This document shows, piece after piece, positions 8,345-17,319 of a stretch of DNA of 64,000 nucleotides; the stretch's first letter is position 1, and each line of letters opens with the position of its first letter. This DNA is from an uncultured Eubacteriales bacterium. GTDB lineage: Bacteria > Bacillota > Clostridia > TANB77 > CAG-508. The translations under genes were made by a program, and so were the position numbers. The DNA lies in NCBI GenBank assembly GCA_949288175.1, contig CASEIV010000001.1:62001-126000 (forward strand), written 5' to 3'. The notes under the pieces are model-generated. The model had not been told where the DNA came from and searched no databases. It saw only the letters and a program-made list of their open reading frames with translations.

Positions 8345-8956
8345 ATGCAAAAAAGAAAGAAACGATATATTATTGGGATTACTATTTTTGTATGTTTCAT
8401 TTTCTTTTTGATGAATTGTAAGAAATATGATTTCTTACAAGAAGATTTATTATTTTTTCAATTTTTAAATTCTAAAAATCAATCAGGAAATATAGCAAAT
8501 ACAAAGAATGAAGATATTGAACAAATAAGAAAAGAAAAAAACAAAACAATTTACTTTCAAGTACGATATCAAAATACCCAAATGAAGACTTTAAATCTAA
8601 CGGAGACTGTAGATAATAAAACATTAGTATATGAAAAAATAGCACCAGGGACAAGTGGCAGATTTGATATCTTATTAAATAGTAATCAAAATATAAATTA
8701 TAAAATTGAGTTTAAAAGTGAGAACGAAAAGCCTAATAATTTACAATTTTATACTAAAGAAGAAGGAAAAAGATATGATACTTTAGAAGAATTAGGAAAA
8801 AATTTAACAGGTGAAATCTTAGAAAATGAAGGAAAAACAATACCTGTTTATTGGAAATGGGAATATGAAACAAATCAAGAGCAGAATAAACAAGATACAC
8901 TAGAAGCAAAAAAAATTAGAGAATATCATTTCTTAATATATGTACAAGGATATTAG
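8345..8956 (+). CDS. Exported protein, divergent paralogue of the 6890 product
   Basis: A 203-aa protein with a hydrophobic segment at residues 9-23 and a mature part sharing KIAPGTSGRFDI, NEKPNNLQFY and a tryptophan-containing YWKWEYE block with the 6890 protein, so the pair arose by duplication. The signal region has degenerated from the SipW pattern and the protein may stay anchored. Its stop codon TAG shares its last base with the GTTAC end of the small palindrome at 8956. Confidence 0.6.
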   Translation: MQKRKKRYIIGITIFVCFIFFLMNCKKYDFLQEDLLFFQFLNSKNQSGNIANTKNEDIEQIRKEKNKTIYFQVRYQNTQMKTLNLTETVDNKTLVYEKIAPGTSGRFDILLNSNQNINYKIEFKSENEKPNNLQFYTKEEGKRYDTLEELGKNLTGEILENEGKTIPVYWKWEYETNQEQNKQDTLEAKKIREYHFLIYVQGY

Positions 8957-8997
8957 TTACGGTTCAGACTAAAAATATGTTTAGTCTGCTCTGTAAC
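8956..8997. repeat. Minimal 42-bp GTTAC palindrome with near-perfect target duplication
   Basis: GTTACGGTTCAGACTAAA at the left and TTTAGTCTGCTCTGTAAC at the right, with a 6-nt loop. The flanks GGATATTA (8948-8955) and GAATATTA (8998-9005) agree at 7 of 8 bases, as expected for an 8-bp target duplication. It lacks the shared centre of the longer copies. Confidence 0.7.
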
Positions 8998-9035
8998 GAA
9001 TATTAGATGTGTTCTAACAAATTCAATAAAAATAC

Positions 9036-9064
9036 TTGTAAAAATACAAGAAAAACTATATAAT
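9036..9064 (+). promoter_or_regulatory. Sigma-A promoter for tRNA-Gln(CTG)
   Basis: TTGTAA at 9036-9041, 17-bp spacer, TATAAT at 9059-9064, 12 bp before the tRNA. Confidence 0.7.
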
Positions 9065-9076
9065 ATAAATAGATAT

Positions 9077-9151
9077 TGGGGTATCGCCAAGCGGTAAGGC
9101 ATCGGACTCTGACTCCGACATTCCTGTGTTCGAATCACAGTACCCCAGCCA
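9077..9151 (+). tRNA. tRNA-Gln (CTG anticodon)
   Basis: Acceptor TGGGGTA/TACCCCA, anticodon loop CTCTGAC, T-loop TTCGAAT, encoded CCA. It lies inside the segment flanked by the split palindrome (6594-11410). Confidence 0.95.
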
Positions 9152-9237
9152 ATTAAGTATTATATGAACACAAGATATTTGTTCATATTGGGGGAATAAT
9201 GCCCAGCAAGTAAGTTCAAAGAAGAGGTTTGATGTAA

Positions 9238-9276
9238 ACTGTTCACTGTAACAGCTGAAACTTAACAGTGGACAGT
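9238..9276 (+). promoter_or_regulatory. 12-bp stem hairpin before the pseudopilin gene
   Basis: ACTGTTCACTGT pairs with ACAGTGGACAGT (one G-T pair) around a 15-nt loop, ending 19 bp before the GGAGG of the next gene. It could terminate or modulate translation; no T tract follows. Confidence 0.4.
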
Positions 9277-9308
9277 AATTTCAACCCAAAACGATGGAGG
9301 AACAAAGG

Positions 9309-11348
9309 ATGAAAAAAAATAATTCTGGTATTACATTGGTTAGTTTAGTCATTACGATTATTGTATTATTAATATTATCATCAATAGCAGTATACAGTGG
9401 AGTAAGTACAATACGTTCAACAAGACTAACTAAATTTACAACAGAATTGAAAATGATGCAACAAAAAGTAAATGAACTATATGATTGTTATACCAACAAT
9501 AAATCTGTAACTGTAAATGGAACAGAATATGTTGGATCAGATATACAAAATATTGGCCAAAACCCAGAAGGGATTTTTAATACAAATCGATTAGAAGAAA
9601 TTTTTTCAGAAGATGGTTCAGGCATTACAGATAGAACAGGATATATGTATTATGATACAGAAACAATAACAGCATTGGGTTTGGATAATATGGAATATGA
9701 GTTTTTTGTAAATGTTGCCAAAAGAAGTGTGGTTAGTATCGAGGGATTTAATGATTATGGAAAAATGTATTATACATTAGACCAAGTACCAAATGGAGTA
9801 TATAATGTGGAATATAATCCTACAGTAGGTGTACCAACATTTGATGCAAGTTATGAGAAAATAGGAGATAATCAATGGAGAATAACCATTTCAAATATTC
9901 AATATAATGGATATATTACTAAATGGGATGTAAAATATCAAATAGAAGGACAGACGAATTGGAATACATCAGAAGATTTGAGCTTTGTTGTAAACAAAAA
10001 TGGGATATACAAAATAAAAATAGTGAAAGAAACAATTGAATCTTTAGAACAAACAATAAAAGTAGGATTCGGAGAAAAAACTTATACTTATCAAGATAAA
10101 AATGGAGATGAAGCTACAATACCAAAAGGTTTTGAAGTATCAGAGGATAAGAATGAACAAACGATTGATGACGGTTTAGTGATAAAAGATGAAAAAGGAA
10201 ATGAGTTTGTATGGATACCAGTAGAGCCAATAGTAGATTTTTCAGACGAGTTTGATTATAGAAAGAAATATATAAAAGGAGAAGATGTTGAATACGCAGA
10301 ATATTATAATGTAAATACTATACTATATCAAAATTACAGTAATGAAGACTTAGAAACAGTGTTAAAGACAGTGTCAGAAAAATTTAATAGTGGAGAGATA
10401 CCAAATACTAGTGAAGAAATAGCAAAATTACGAGAAATGTATATAGAAACAGGGGAAGAAACATATATGAGTACTTTTTCATTTGCTATTTATAAATATA
10501 TTACTGAAGGATTAGGAATGATGTTGGATTCATCAAATGATTTTGCTACTCAGGAAATTATGACTGTTATAGAACAATCAGCAAATCAAATTGCAAATTA
10601 TTATCCAATACCAGAAGTAAGTTCAAAAGAAGAAGAAGAAATGTGGATTGAAAATATGGTTTCCACAGAGGGAATACCTATTCATGAATGTACAGATTTT
10701 GATATAGTTCTATATTCTTTATATAATCCTATTGGTGAAGAAAAAACATCGCAAAGAGAAAAAATGTATGAAAGTGTAGAAAAATATAAAGGATTTTATG
10801 TGGCAAGATATGAAAGAGGGGAAAATGCAATATCTCAAAAAGATCAAATACCTTTATTTAGCGACCAATCATCAGTAGAACAACTGAAAGATTTAGTTAA
10901 TTTGTATCCAGAAAATAGTAATGAATATGGAGTGGCAAGTACAGGAATCTATGGAGCACAATGGAATGCAATAATAGAATTTTTAGGAGATGTCAATAAT
11001 TCTAATACAGGAGAAAAATATATATACAATTCAGAAGGTATGGCAAATTATCCATTTTCTACAGAAGAAGACAATACCGCTTTAACGAAACAAGATTTAG
11101 AAAAAGTAAAAACAGGAAAATATCAAGTAAAAAATATATATGATTTGGCAGGGAATGTAGCAGAAGCTAGATTAACACAATATGGTGTAGAAGAATCTCA
11201 ATCTAGTTATATTTGTTCAGGAGGATTGGCAACTGTTCAGAACACATATAAAACAACACATTATAAGAATGAAATTTTTGATAATAAGGCATATATGTCT
11301 AAGGAAAATAAGGTTAATTTTAGAGTGGCATTATATATAAAAAATTGA
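9309..11348 (+). CDS. Giant pseudopilin-like protein with FGE/SUMF1-like C-terminal domain
   Basis: A 679-aa protein that opens with a class III-like prepilin signal: basic N-terminus, then GITLVSLVITIIVLLILS. The usual glutamate at +5 after the cleavage glycine is serine here. Residues 240-679 resemble a formylglycine-generating-enzyme/C-type-lectin fold: FVWIPVEP, YKGFYVARYERG, GIYGAQWNAIIEFLGD, IYDLAGNVAEARL and a terminal VNFRVALYIKN. No copper-binding Cys pair typical of active FGE is seen, so a structural or ligand-binding role is more likely. ATG 9309 is chosen because GGAGG lies 8 bp upstream; the ATG at 9294 overlaps that site. Prepilin peptidase at 17320 is the likely processor. Confidence 0.72.
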   Translation: MKKNNSGITLVSLVITIIVLLILSSIAVYSGVSTIRSTRLTKFTTELKMMQQKVNELYDCYTNNKSVTVNGTEYVGSDIQNIGQNPEGIFNTNRLEEIFSEDGSGITDRTGYMYYDTETITALGLDNMEYEFFVNVAKRSVVSIEGFNDYGKMYYTLDQVPNGVYNVEYNPTVGVPTFDASYEKIGDNQWRITISNIQYNGYITKWDVKYQIEGQTNWNTSEDLSFVVNKNGIYKIKIVKETIESLEQTIKVGFGEKTYTYQDKNGDEATIPKGFEVSEDKNEQTIDDGLVIKDEKGNEFVWIPVEPIVDFSDEFDYRKKYIKGEDVEYAEYYNVNTILYQNYSNEDLETVLKTVSEKFNSGEIPNTSEEIAKLREMYIETGEETYMSTFSFAIYKYITEGLGMMLDSSNDFATQEIMTVIEQSANQIANYYPIPEVSSKEEEEMWIENMVSTEGIPIHECTDFDIVLYSLYNPIGEEKTSQREKMYESVEKYKGFYVARYERGENAISQKDQIPLFSDQSSVEQLKDLVNLYPENSNEYGVASTGIYGAQWNAIIEFLGDVNNSNTGEKYIYNSEGMANYPFSTEEDNTALTKQDLEKVKTGKYQVKNIYDLAGNVAEARLTQYGVEESQSSYICSGGLATVQNTYKTTHYKNEIFDNKAYMSKENKVNFRVALYIKN

Positions 11349-11353
11349 TAGAG

Positions 11354-11410
11354 AGGTATTTCAAAATGATATATAGGTAACTTTTCGAGCCTTTGAGTTT
11401 GAACAGTAAC
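11354..11410. repeat. Right half of split GTTAC-family palindrome
   Basis: Begins GGTATTTCAAAAT, shared with the centre-right of the 31704-31908 copy, and runs through an arm ending GTTTGAACAGTAAC. The arm is the inverse of 6594-6641. It starts a few bases after the pseudopilin stop, so the 6690-11353 segment replaces the missing centre of this element. No matching 8-bp duplication is seen outside the two ends. Confidence 0.75.
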
Positions 11411-11449
11411 GATAAGAAAACAAAGGAGAACTAAAAAATCTAGTTCTTC

Positions 11450-11478
11450 TTTACTTTTTGTTATTTTTAAGATATAAT
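11450..11478 (+). promoter_or_regulatory. Sigma-A promoter for lysS
   Basis: TTTACT (11450-11455), 17-bp spacer, TATAAT (11473-11478). A small AGAACTA/TAGTTCT hairpin at 11428-11448 just upstream may terminate the preceding operon. Confidence 0.7.
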
Positions 11479-11520
11479 ATACAAAGATAATTAATGAACA
11501 ATAAAGAAAGAGGAGATAAT

Positions 11521-13029
11521 ATGCAAGAAAACCAAAATAAAGCAAATGAAAATCAAACAGAAGAATTGGATATCAATCATTTAATGCAGATAAGAAGAGA
11601 TAAATTAACAGAACTACAAGCACAAGGGAAAAATCCATTTGAAATTACAAAATTCAATAGAACAAATACAGCAGGAGAAATCAAAGCTAATTATGAAAAA
11701 TTTGAACAAAAAGATGTAACAGTTGCTGGAAGAATTATTGCAAAAAGAATTATGGGAAAAGCATCATTTTGTACGATTCAAGATAGTGATGAAAAAATTC
11801 AAAGTTATGTTAGTATCAATGATTTAGGAGAAGAAAGCTATAAAGCATTTAAAACATTTGATATAGGAGATATCATTGGAATAACTGGTTTTGTATTTAA
11901 AACAAGAACAGAAGAAATCTCTGTACATGCAAAAGAAGTGACATTACTTACAAAATCTTTAAGACCATTGCCAGAAAAATTCCATGGATTAAAAGATATG
12001 GACTTAAGATATCGTCAAAGATATGTTGATTTAATCATGAATCCAGAAGTAAAAGAAACATTTATCTTAAGAAGTAAAATTCTAAAAGAAATTAGAAAAT
12101 TTATGGATGAGCATGGTTATATGGAAGTAGAAACACCAATGCTTACGACAGTAGCAACAGGTGATGCTGCAAGACCATTTATCACACACCATAATACATT
12201 AGACTTACAAATGTATTTAAGAATCGCACCAGAATTAAATCTAAAAAGATTAATTGTTGGTGGATTTGATAAAGTATTTGAAATTGGTAAGAACTTTAGA
12301 AATGAAGGAATGGATATTAAACACAATCCAGAATTTACCAATATGGAATTTTATTCAGCTTATGAAGATTATCATGATATGATGAATCTATCAGAACAAT
12401 TAATTTCAACTGTAGCAAAGAACACATTAGGAACAACAAACATCACATATCAAGGACAAGAAATCGATTTGGCTCCAGGTTGGAAGAAAATTACTATGAT
12501 AGATGCCATAAAAGAAGTAACAGGTGTTGATTTTAATACAATTAATACAGATGAAGAAGCACAAGCTTTAGCAAAAGAAAAAGGTGTTGAATATGAAGAA
12601 ATCAAAAATACAAGAGGACATATTATAAACGAATTTTTCGAAACGTTTGTAGAAGAAACCTTAATACAACCAACATTTATCATGGATTATCCAGTGGAAG
12701 TATCTCCACTTACAAAAAGAAAGAAAGAAGATCCAAGATTGGTTGAAAGATTTGAATTATTTATCGGAGGCAGAGAATATGGAAATGCTTATTCAGAATT
12801 AAATGATCCAATCGACCAATATGAAAGATTTTTAAAACAAGTAGAAGCTAAAGAAAAAGGTGATGAAGAAGCTGGTGGAATGGATGAAGATTTCGTAAAT
12901 GCACTAGAAATTGGATTACCTCCAACAGGTGGAATGGGAATTGGATTAGATAGATTAATTATGTTATTAACAGACTCTGCTTCTATAAGAGATGTATTGT
13001 TTTTCCCAACAATGAAACCATTAAACTAG
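11521..13029 (+). CDS. lysS: Lysine--tRNA ligase, class II
   Basis: Charges tRNA-Lys. The 502-aa protein has the N-terminal anticodon-binding OB fold (about 60-150: [18 protein letters not shown]) and the class II catalytic core with motif 2 ([18 protein letters not shown]) and motif 3 ([15 protein letters not shown]). ATG 11521 is preceded by GAGGAG at 6-8 bp; an upstream ATG at 11494 lies within the leader and has no site. No T-box precedes it. Length is normal. Confidence 0.97.
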   Translation: MQENQNKANENQTEELDINHLMQIRRDKLTELQAQGKNPFEITKFNRTNTAGEIKANYEKFEQKDVTVAGRIIAKRIMGKASFCTIQDSDEKIQSYVSINDLGEESYKAFKTFDIGDIIGITGFVFKTRTEEISVHAKEVTLLTKSLRPLPEKFHGLKDMDLRYRQRYVDLIMNPEVKETFILRSKILKEIRKFMDEHGYMEVETPMLTTVATGDAARPFITHHNTLDLQMYLRIAPELNLKRLIVGGFDKVFEIGKNFRNEGMDIKHNPEFTNMEFYSAYEDYHDMMNLSEQLISTVAKNTLGTTNITYQGQEIDLAPGWKKITMIDAIKEVTGVDFNTINTDEEAQALAKEKGVEYEEIKNTRGHIINEFFETFVEETLIQPTFIMDYPVEVSPLTKRKKEDPRLVERFELFIGGREYGNAYSELNDPIDQYERFLKQVEAKEKGDEEAGGMDEDFVNALEIGLPPTGGMGIGLDRLIMLLTDSASIRDVLFFPTMKPLN

Positions 13030-13102
13030 AACATTAGCAAAATTTCAATAAGTCTAAATGAGATTTTAAAAGTACTTAATGAGTATGAGAGTATATCTAA
13101 CC

Positions 13103-13140
13103 AAAAAAAGTGGGGTAGGAAAACTACCACCACTTTTTTA
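13103..13140 (+). terminator. Intrinsic terminator of lysS
   Basis: AAAAAAGTGG..GGTAG pairs with CTACCACCACTTTTTT across a GAAAA-type loop; T tract at the end. Confidence 0.85.
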
Positions 13141-13216
13141 TTGAATAGAAAAATCAATTTGTCCTATGAGACATATAGAAAGTTTATAGTTTTGGCTCTT
13201 TAAATAAGCCAAATAT

Positions 13217-13390
13217 TTAACTATTAGTTGTTGAAGTACTTTTTTGTAACGAGATAAACAATAATACGATTGCAATACCTACAATAATATGTGATATTCC
13301 TGCTATTCCTGAAATTGCATGAGAGGAACTGCTTGAAAGATTAATGGCAAGTACCTGTGTAATCCCTCTTACTAAAAACATGATAGTCAT
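13217..13390 (-). CDS. Possible 57-aa membrane protein
   Basis: An open frame beginning MTIMFLVRGITQVLAI and containing two hydrophobic stretches (about 3-16 and 28-46) separated by a serine-rich turn. A promoter-like TTGACT, 17 bp, TACTAT lies upstream on the same strand (about 13445 to 13415). RBS is weak. It occupies a gap that would otherwise be empty and ends in a polar TTNS tail. No family is recognised; two-helix small membrane protein is all that can be said. Confidence 0.4.
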   Translation of the reverse strand: MTIMFLVRGITQVLAINLSSSSSHAISGIAGISHIIVGIAIVLLFISLQKSTSTTNS

Positions 13391-13576
13391 AAAAGAAAAT
13401 TACTCTTTTACAATATAGTAAAATATATTATGATAAAAGTCAATGATTATCTATATAAAGTAATTTTACAATTTATGCGTATTGTCTTTTGTAAAATATA
13501 AGTATAAAGAATAATTTTAAAGAAAGATAAGTATGAAGAGTTTGACAAATTGAAAAACAAAAGATACTAGAAATGA

Positions 13577-13605
13577 TTGAAAATTTTTTAGATATATGAT
13601 AAAAT
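13577..13605 (+). promoter_or_regulatory. Sigma-A promoter for the site-2 protease gene
   Basis: TTGAAA (13577-13582), 17 bp, TAAAAT (13600-13605). The gap 13391-13696 holds this and the minus-strand promoter described with the 57-aa gene; nothing else is seen. Confidence 0.65.
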
Positions 13606-13696
13606 TCACAAAGATATTAAAAATATCTTATAAAAAAATAGTTTAGACTAAAAGAAAATAACTAAATAAAGTCAAAAGGGGAAGATAGGAGTAAAT

Positions 13697-14437
13697 ATGT
13701 TTAATTTTTCATTTGACAAAAGAATCATTTATATGATATTAGGAATCATGGTACTATCTATGGTTGTACAATATTTGGCAAATCCAGGAATGTTATTTTC
13801 ACTATTAATTAGTGTACCAGGTGTATTAATTGCCATTACATTTCATGAATTTGCACATGCATTTGTAGCAGATAGATTGGGAGATGATACAGCAAGAAGA
13901 GAAGGTAGGTTAAGTCTAAATCCATTTGACCATCTAGACCCAATTGGAACTGTATTATTACTATTTGCAGGATTTGGTTGGGGAAAACCAGTTCATGTAA
14001 ATCCAAGAAATTATACAAGGAAAATGTCTATGGAAAAAGGAGAAGCATTAGTTTCTATTGCAGGACCTGTTATGAACTTTTTACTTGCCATTGTTTTTGC
14101 AATTGTATATTATGGAATTTATAAATTTGCAGATGCTTCATTTCTATTGTCTACAATGGGTGGAATTGTTATGAATATAATTGCTTTAACAGTGTCAATC
14201 AATGTAGGATTAGGCTTGTTTAACTTAATTCCATTACCACCATTAGATGGTTCAAAAGTCATTATGCCATTTTTACCATATAATGCAAAACAATGGTTTA
14301 TGAATAATGAACAAATCTTCTATATTGTATTTGTTGTATTATGGATAACTGGTTTAACATCTTATATCATTTCTCCAGGAATTGAAGCAGTAAGTGGATG
14401 GATATCTAATCTGGCGATGCTTATCTGGGGATTATAA
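13697..14437 (+). CDS. Site-2 protease family (M50) membrane metalloprotease
   Basis: A 246-aa polytopic protein with the zinc-binding HEFAH at residues 50-54 and the second metal motif LIPLPPLDGSKV near 180, as in S2P/FtsRIP-type intramembrane proteases. About five hydrophobic segments. No PDZ domain, so it belongs to the minimal class often annotated YwhC. RBS TAGGAGT lies 7-10 bp upstream. Substrate is unknown. Confidence 0.9.
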   Translation: MFNFSFDKRIIYMILGIMVLSMVVQYLANPGMLFSLLISVPGVLIAITFHEFAHAFVADRLGDDTARREGRLSLNPFDHLDPIGTVLLLFAGFGWGKPVHVNPRNYTRKMSMEKGEALVSIAGPVMNFLLAIVFAIVYYGIYKFADASFLLSTMGGIVMNIIALTVSINVGLGLFNLIPLPPLDGSKVIMPFLPYNAKQWFMNNEQIFYIVFVVLWITGLTSYIISPGIEAVSGWISNLAMLIWGL

Positions 14438-14452
14438 GTATATATATAATAT

Positions 14453-14498
14453 AAAAAGGAAGAAAGCTAGAAATTAAATCTCAGCAATCTTCCTTTTT
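14453..14498 (+). terminator. Intrinsic terminator
   Basis: AAAAAGGAAGA/TCTTCCTTTTT stem with a long loop. The remaining gap to 14777 shows a small TTGCAG/CTGCAA hairpin near 14560 and the promoter at 14668, no gene. Confidence 0.7.
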
Positions 14499-14667
14499 CG
14501 ATTAATTAAAAATTCTTCGGCATGAGTTTTATATAATTCATGTTATTTTAATAGTTGCAGAAAAGTAGGAGATTATACTGCAAATTCTTCGATTGACAAT
14601 CCTTCTTGAAGAAAAAGACAATATGTTCACATAATATTATAGATACTTAATAAAGGTGTCACGAATC

Positions 14668-14696
14668 TTTACTTATTTATGAAAAAATGATATAAT
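14668..14696 (+). promoter_or_regulatory. Sigma-A promoter for tsaD
   Basis: TTTACT (14668-14673), 17 bp, TATAAT (14691-14696). Confidence 0.75.
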
Positions 14697-14777
14697 TAGC
14701 ACGAAAAAAAAGAGAAAACATGAAACAAATATGAGGAAAAATGAATAGAAGTATCTATAAAATTTTATGGAGGGAAG

Positions 14778-15764
14778 ATGAAAGATATATATACATTAGG
14801 AATTGAATCAAGTTGTGATGAAACATCAGTAGCAGTTGTAAAAAATGGTAGAGAAATATTATCAAATATTATAGACACACAAATACCAATTCATGAAAAA
14901 TATGGAGGTGTTGTGCCAGAAATTGCATCTAGAAATCATATTGAAGCCATTTCTAGAGTAACCCAAAAAGCATTAGAAGAGGCAAAAATGACATTAGAAC
15001 AAATAGATGCCGTTACACCAACATATGGACCAGGGCTAGTTGGTGCTTTATTAGTAGGATTATCTTATGCAAAAGCATTAAGTTTTGCAATCAATAAACC
15101 ATTAGTTGGTGTCAATCACATCCAAGGACACATTGCAGCAAATTATATAACTTATAAAGAGTTAAAGCCACCATTTTTATGTGTGATGATGTCAGGTGGC
15201 AATACACAAATTATACATGTAAAAGATTATACAGAATTTGAAGTTTTAGGAAAAACAAGAGATGATGCTATTGGAGAAGCATTTGACAAAGTAGCAAGAG
15301 TTGTAGGCTTGGGATATCCTGGAGGACCTAAAGTAGATAAATTGGCACAAGAGGGAAAACCAACTATAGACCTACCAAAAACACATTTCGAAAATATGGA
15401 TTTTAGTTTTAGTGGAATCAAAACAGCTGTGATTAATTTACATCATAAAAATCCAGAAATCAATAAAGCAGATTTATGTGCAAGTTTTGAAAAAACAGTA
15501 ACAGAAATATTAATAGAAAATGTAAATAGAGCGATACAATTAACAGGAATAAAAACAATCGCATTAGCTGGCGGTGTATCAGCCAATAGTTATATCAGAA
15601 AAGCATTTATGGATTTAAAACAAGAAGGCATGGAAATATATATGCCAGACTTAAAACTATGTACAGATAATGCAGCCATGATTGCATCAGCCGGATATTA
15701 TAACTATATGCAAGGAAAAAGAGATACATTGGACTTAAATGCAATACCAAATTTAAAATTGTAA
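14778..15764 (+). CDS. tsaD: tRNA N6-adenosine threonylcarbamoyltransferase TsaD
   Basis: Transfers the threonylcarbamoyl group to A37 of ANN-decoding tRNAs, with TsaB/TsaE as partners. The 328-aa protein has the Kae1/Qri7 signatures [13 protein letters not shown] at 8-20, the metal-binding histidines in NHIQGHIAA (H114 and H118), [18 protein letters not shown] and the closing [12 protein letters not shown] with a metal aspartate. RBS GGAGGG lies 7 bp upstream of ATG. TsaB, TsaC and TsaE are not in the window. Confidence 0.97.
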   Translation: MKDIYTLGIESSCDETSVAVVKNGREILSNIIDTQIPIHEKYGGVVPEIASRNHIEAISRVTQKALEEAKMTLEQIDAVTPTYGPGLVGALLVGLSYAKALSFAINKPLVGVNHIQGHIAANYITYKELKPPFLCVMMSGGNTQIIHVKDYTEFEVLGKTRDDAIGEAFDKVARVVGLGYPGGPKVDKLAQEGKPTIDLPKTHFENMDFSFSGIKTAVINLHHKNPEINKADLCASFEKTVTEILIENVNRAIQLTGIKTIALAGGVSANSYIRKAFMDLKQEGMEIYMPDLKLCTDNAAMIASAGYYNYMQGKRDTLDLNAIPNLKL

Positions 15765-15786
15765 GAAGTTGAATTTTGTTGTATAT

Positions 15787-15830
15787 GAAAAAATCCACAT
15801 AAGGTCAAGATAAAATCCGATTTTTTCTAT
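15787..15830 (+). terminator. Possible terminator after tsaD
   Basis: GAAAAAATC pairs with GATTTTTTC over a 23-nt loop; the T-rich 3' arm doubles as a U tract. Confidence 0.5.
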
Positions 15831-15864
15831 ACGATAAACATATTCATTAGAATGGAGTAAATAC

Positions 15865-16572
15865 ATGTCAATATATACAATCGGAGACCTTCATTTATCC
15901 TTTAATGAAGATAAACCAATGAGTGTTTTCGGAGAAAATTGGGAAGGATATGAAGAAAAAGTAAAAGAAAATTGGATAAGCCTGGTAACAAAAAATGATT
16001 TAGTCATATTACCAGGAGATTTTTCATGGTCAATGTACTTAAAAGACACATATAAAGATTTTGAATATATAAATTCTCTACCAGGTAAAAAGCTATTATT
16101 AAAAGGAAATCATGATTATTGGTGGTCAACAGTTAATAGTATGAGAAATTATATAAAAGAAAATGACTTTAAAGATATTGACTTTATATACAATAATGCA
16201 TATACATTTGACAATAAAATCATAGTAGGAACAAGAGGGTGGTCTTTTGGGGACGATGTAGAAAGCAAAAAAATGATTCAAAGAGAAGTGGCAAGACTAG
16301 AATTATCCATAAAAAATGGACTAGAAAATTATGGAGAAGATAAGGAAATCATAGCATTTTTACATTATCCACCAATTATTAATCAAAATATACAAAAAAA
16401 TGAAACGAATGAATTTATTAGAATGTTAAAAAAATATGAAATAAAAAAATGTTATTATGGACATTTACATAGTATGGCAATAAAAGAAGCAGTAGAAGGA
16501 GAACATTTTGGAATTGATTTTAAATTAGTGAGTGCAGATGCAACTCAATTTAATTTAGTAAAAGTAGAGTAA
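15865..16572 (+). CDS. Calcineurin-like metallophosphoesterase
   Basis: A 235-aa soluble protein with the five metallophosphoesterase blocks in order: GDLHLS (D8, H10), PGDFSW, GNHDYWW, a FLHYPP histidine and YYGHLHS. These ligate a di-metal centre hydrolysing phosphoesters. The natural substrate cannot be read from the sequence. ATG has a weak GGAGTAAATAC upstream. A GGGGACG repeat follows the stop. Confidence 0.9.
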   Translation: MSIYTIGDLHLSFNEDKPMSVFGENWEGYEEKVKENWISLVTKNDLVILPGDFSWSMYLKDTYKDFEYINSLPGKKLLLKGNHDYWWSTVNSMRNYIKENDFKDIDFIYNNAYTFDNKIIVGTRGWSFGDDVESKKMIQREVARLELSIKNGLENYGEDKEIIAFLHYPPIINQNIQKNETNEFIRMLKKYEIKKCYYGHLHSMAIKEAVEGEHFGIDFKLVSADATQFNLVKVE

Positions 16573-16578
16573 TTAATT

Positions 16579-16610
16579 GGTTGCCAAAGGGGACGGGTTA
16601 AATTGGCAAC
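16579..16610. repeat. GGGGACG repeat flanked by GGTTGCC/GGCAAC arms
   Basis: GGTTGCCAAAGGGGACGGG then AATTGGCAAC; GTTGCCAA pairs with TTGGCAAC. Same design as 33661-33694 and both halves of 55977-56160. Lies 7 bp after a stop codon. Confidence 0.7.
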
Positions 16611-16646
16611 GATTCGTCTGTCTCCAAAATCCTTCGAAAATGTCTA

Positions 16647-16675
16647 TTGACAAAAAAATAAGGAATTGATAATAT
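16647..16675 (+). promoter_or_regulatory. Sigma-A promoter for the yqeG-like gene
   Basis: TTGACA (16647-16652), 17 bp, TAATAT (16670-16675). Confidence 0.7.
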
Positions 16676-16696
16676 ATACATATAATGGGGGGAAGT

Positions 16697-17194
16697 ATGA
16701 ATATATATCCAGATGCATATTTTAAAAGAGTAGAAGATATAAATATTGAGTTTTTGAATAAAAATAAAATAAAAGCATTATTATTGGATGTAGATAATAC
16801 ATTAGTAGACCATACCAAAAAGATGGCAGAAAGTGTCATAAAATGGGTAAAAGAATTAAAAGGTCAAGGTGTAAAATTATATATATTATCCAATACAAAT
16901 GATAAAGAAAAAATCGAAAATATTGTAAAAAAAATAGATATACCATATCAATATTTTGCAATGAAACCACTAAAAAAAGGGTTTAAGAAAGCAAAAAAAG
17001 AGTTGGGAGAAAAAAGTGAAAATATAGCCATTGTAGGAGACCAAATATTTACTGATGTGATTGGCGGAAAAAGATGTAATATGTATACAATATTAGTAGA
17101 ACCAATAAAAGAAAAAGATTTTTGGTATACGGCATGGAAAAGGCCAATAGAGAATAAAATTAAAAATAAAATAAAACAAAGCAAACAAGTATGA
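16697..17194 (+). CDS. YqeG family HAD IIIA-type phosphatase
   Basis: A 165-aa HAD protein with the catalytic DVDNTLV (D31, D33), a second motif LSNT near residue 68 and the motif IV-like GDQIFTDVIGG, where the acid coordinates magnesium. YqeG proteins are conserved in Bacillota near aroE/yqeH in many genomes; that context is absent here. ATG 16697 is used, with GGGGGGAAG just upstream; the ATG at 16685 is part of that RBS region. Confidence 0.9.
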   Translation: MNIYPDAYFKRVEDINIEFLNKNKIKALLLDVDNTLVDHTKKMAESVIKWVKELKGQGVKLYILSNTNDKEKIENIVKKIDIPYQYFAMKPLKKGFKKAKKELGEKSENIAIVGDQIFTDVIGGKRCNMYTILVEPIKEKDFWYTAWKRPIENKIKNKIKQSKQV

Positions 17195-17258
17195 AATAGG
17201 CATACAATACAATTAAAACAAGCAAGTATAAAATAGACATACAATACAATAAAAAAAG
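17182..17258. repeat. Two imperfect ~38-bp direct repeats
   Basis: The motif AAGTATRAAATAGRCATACA with ATACAATWAAAA follows the end of the yqeG-like gene twice in tandem (about 17186-17221 and 17222-17258). The first copy overlaps the last codons and the stop. Looks like a small tandem duplication of the gene's 3' end. Confidence 0.55.
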
Positions 17259-17319
17259 CAAATGAAAAAATAAAATGACAATATGAAACATATGGAAAAA
17301 GAATAAAAAGGAGAAGAGA

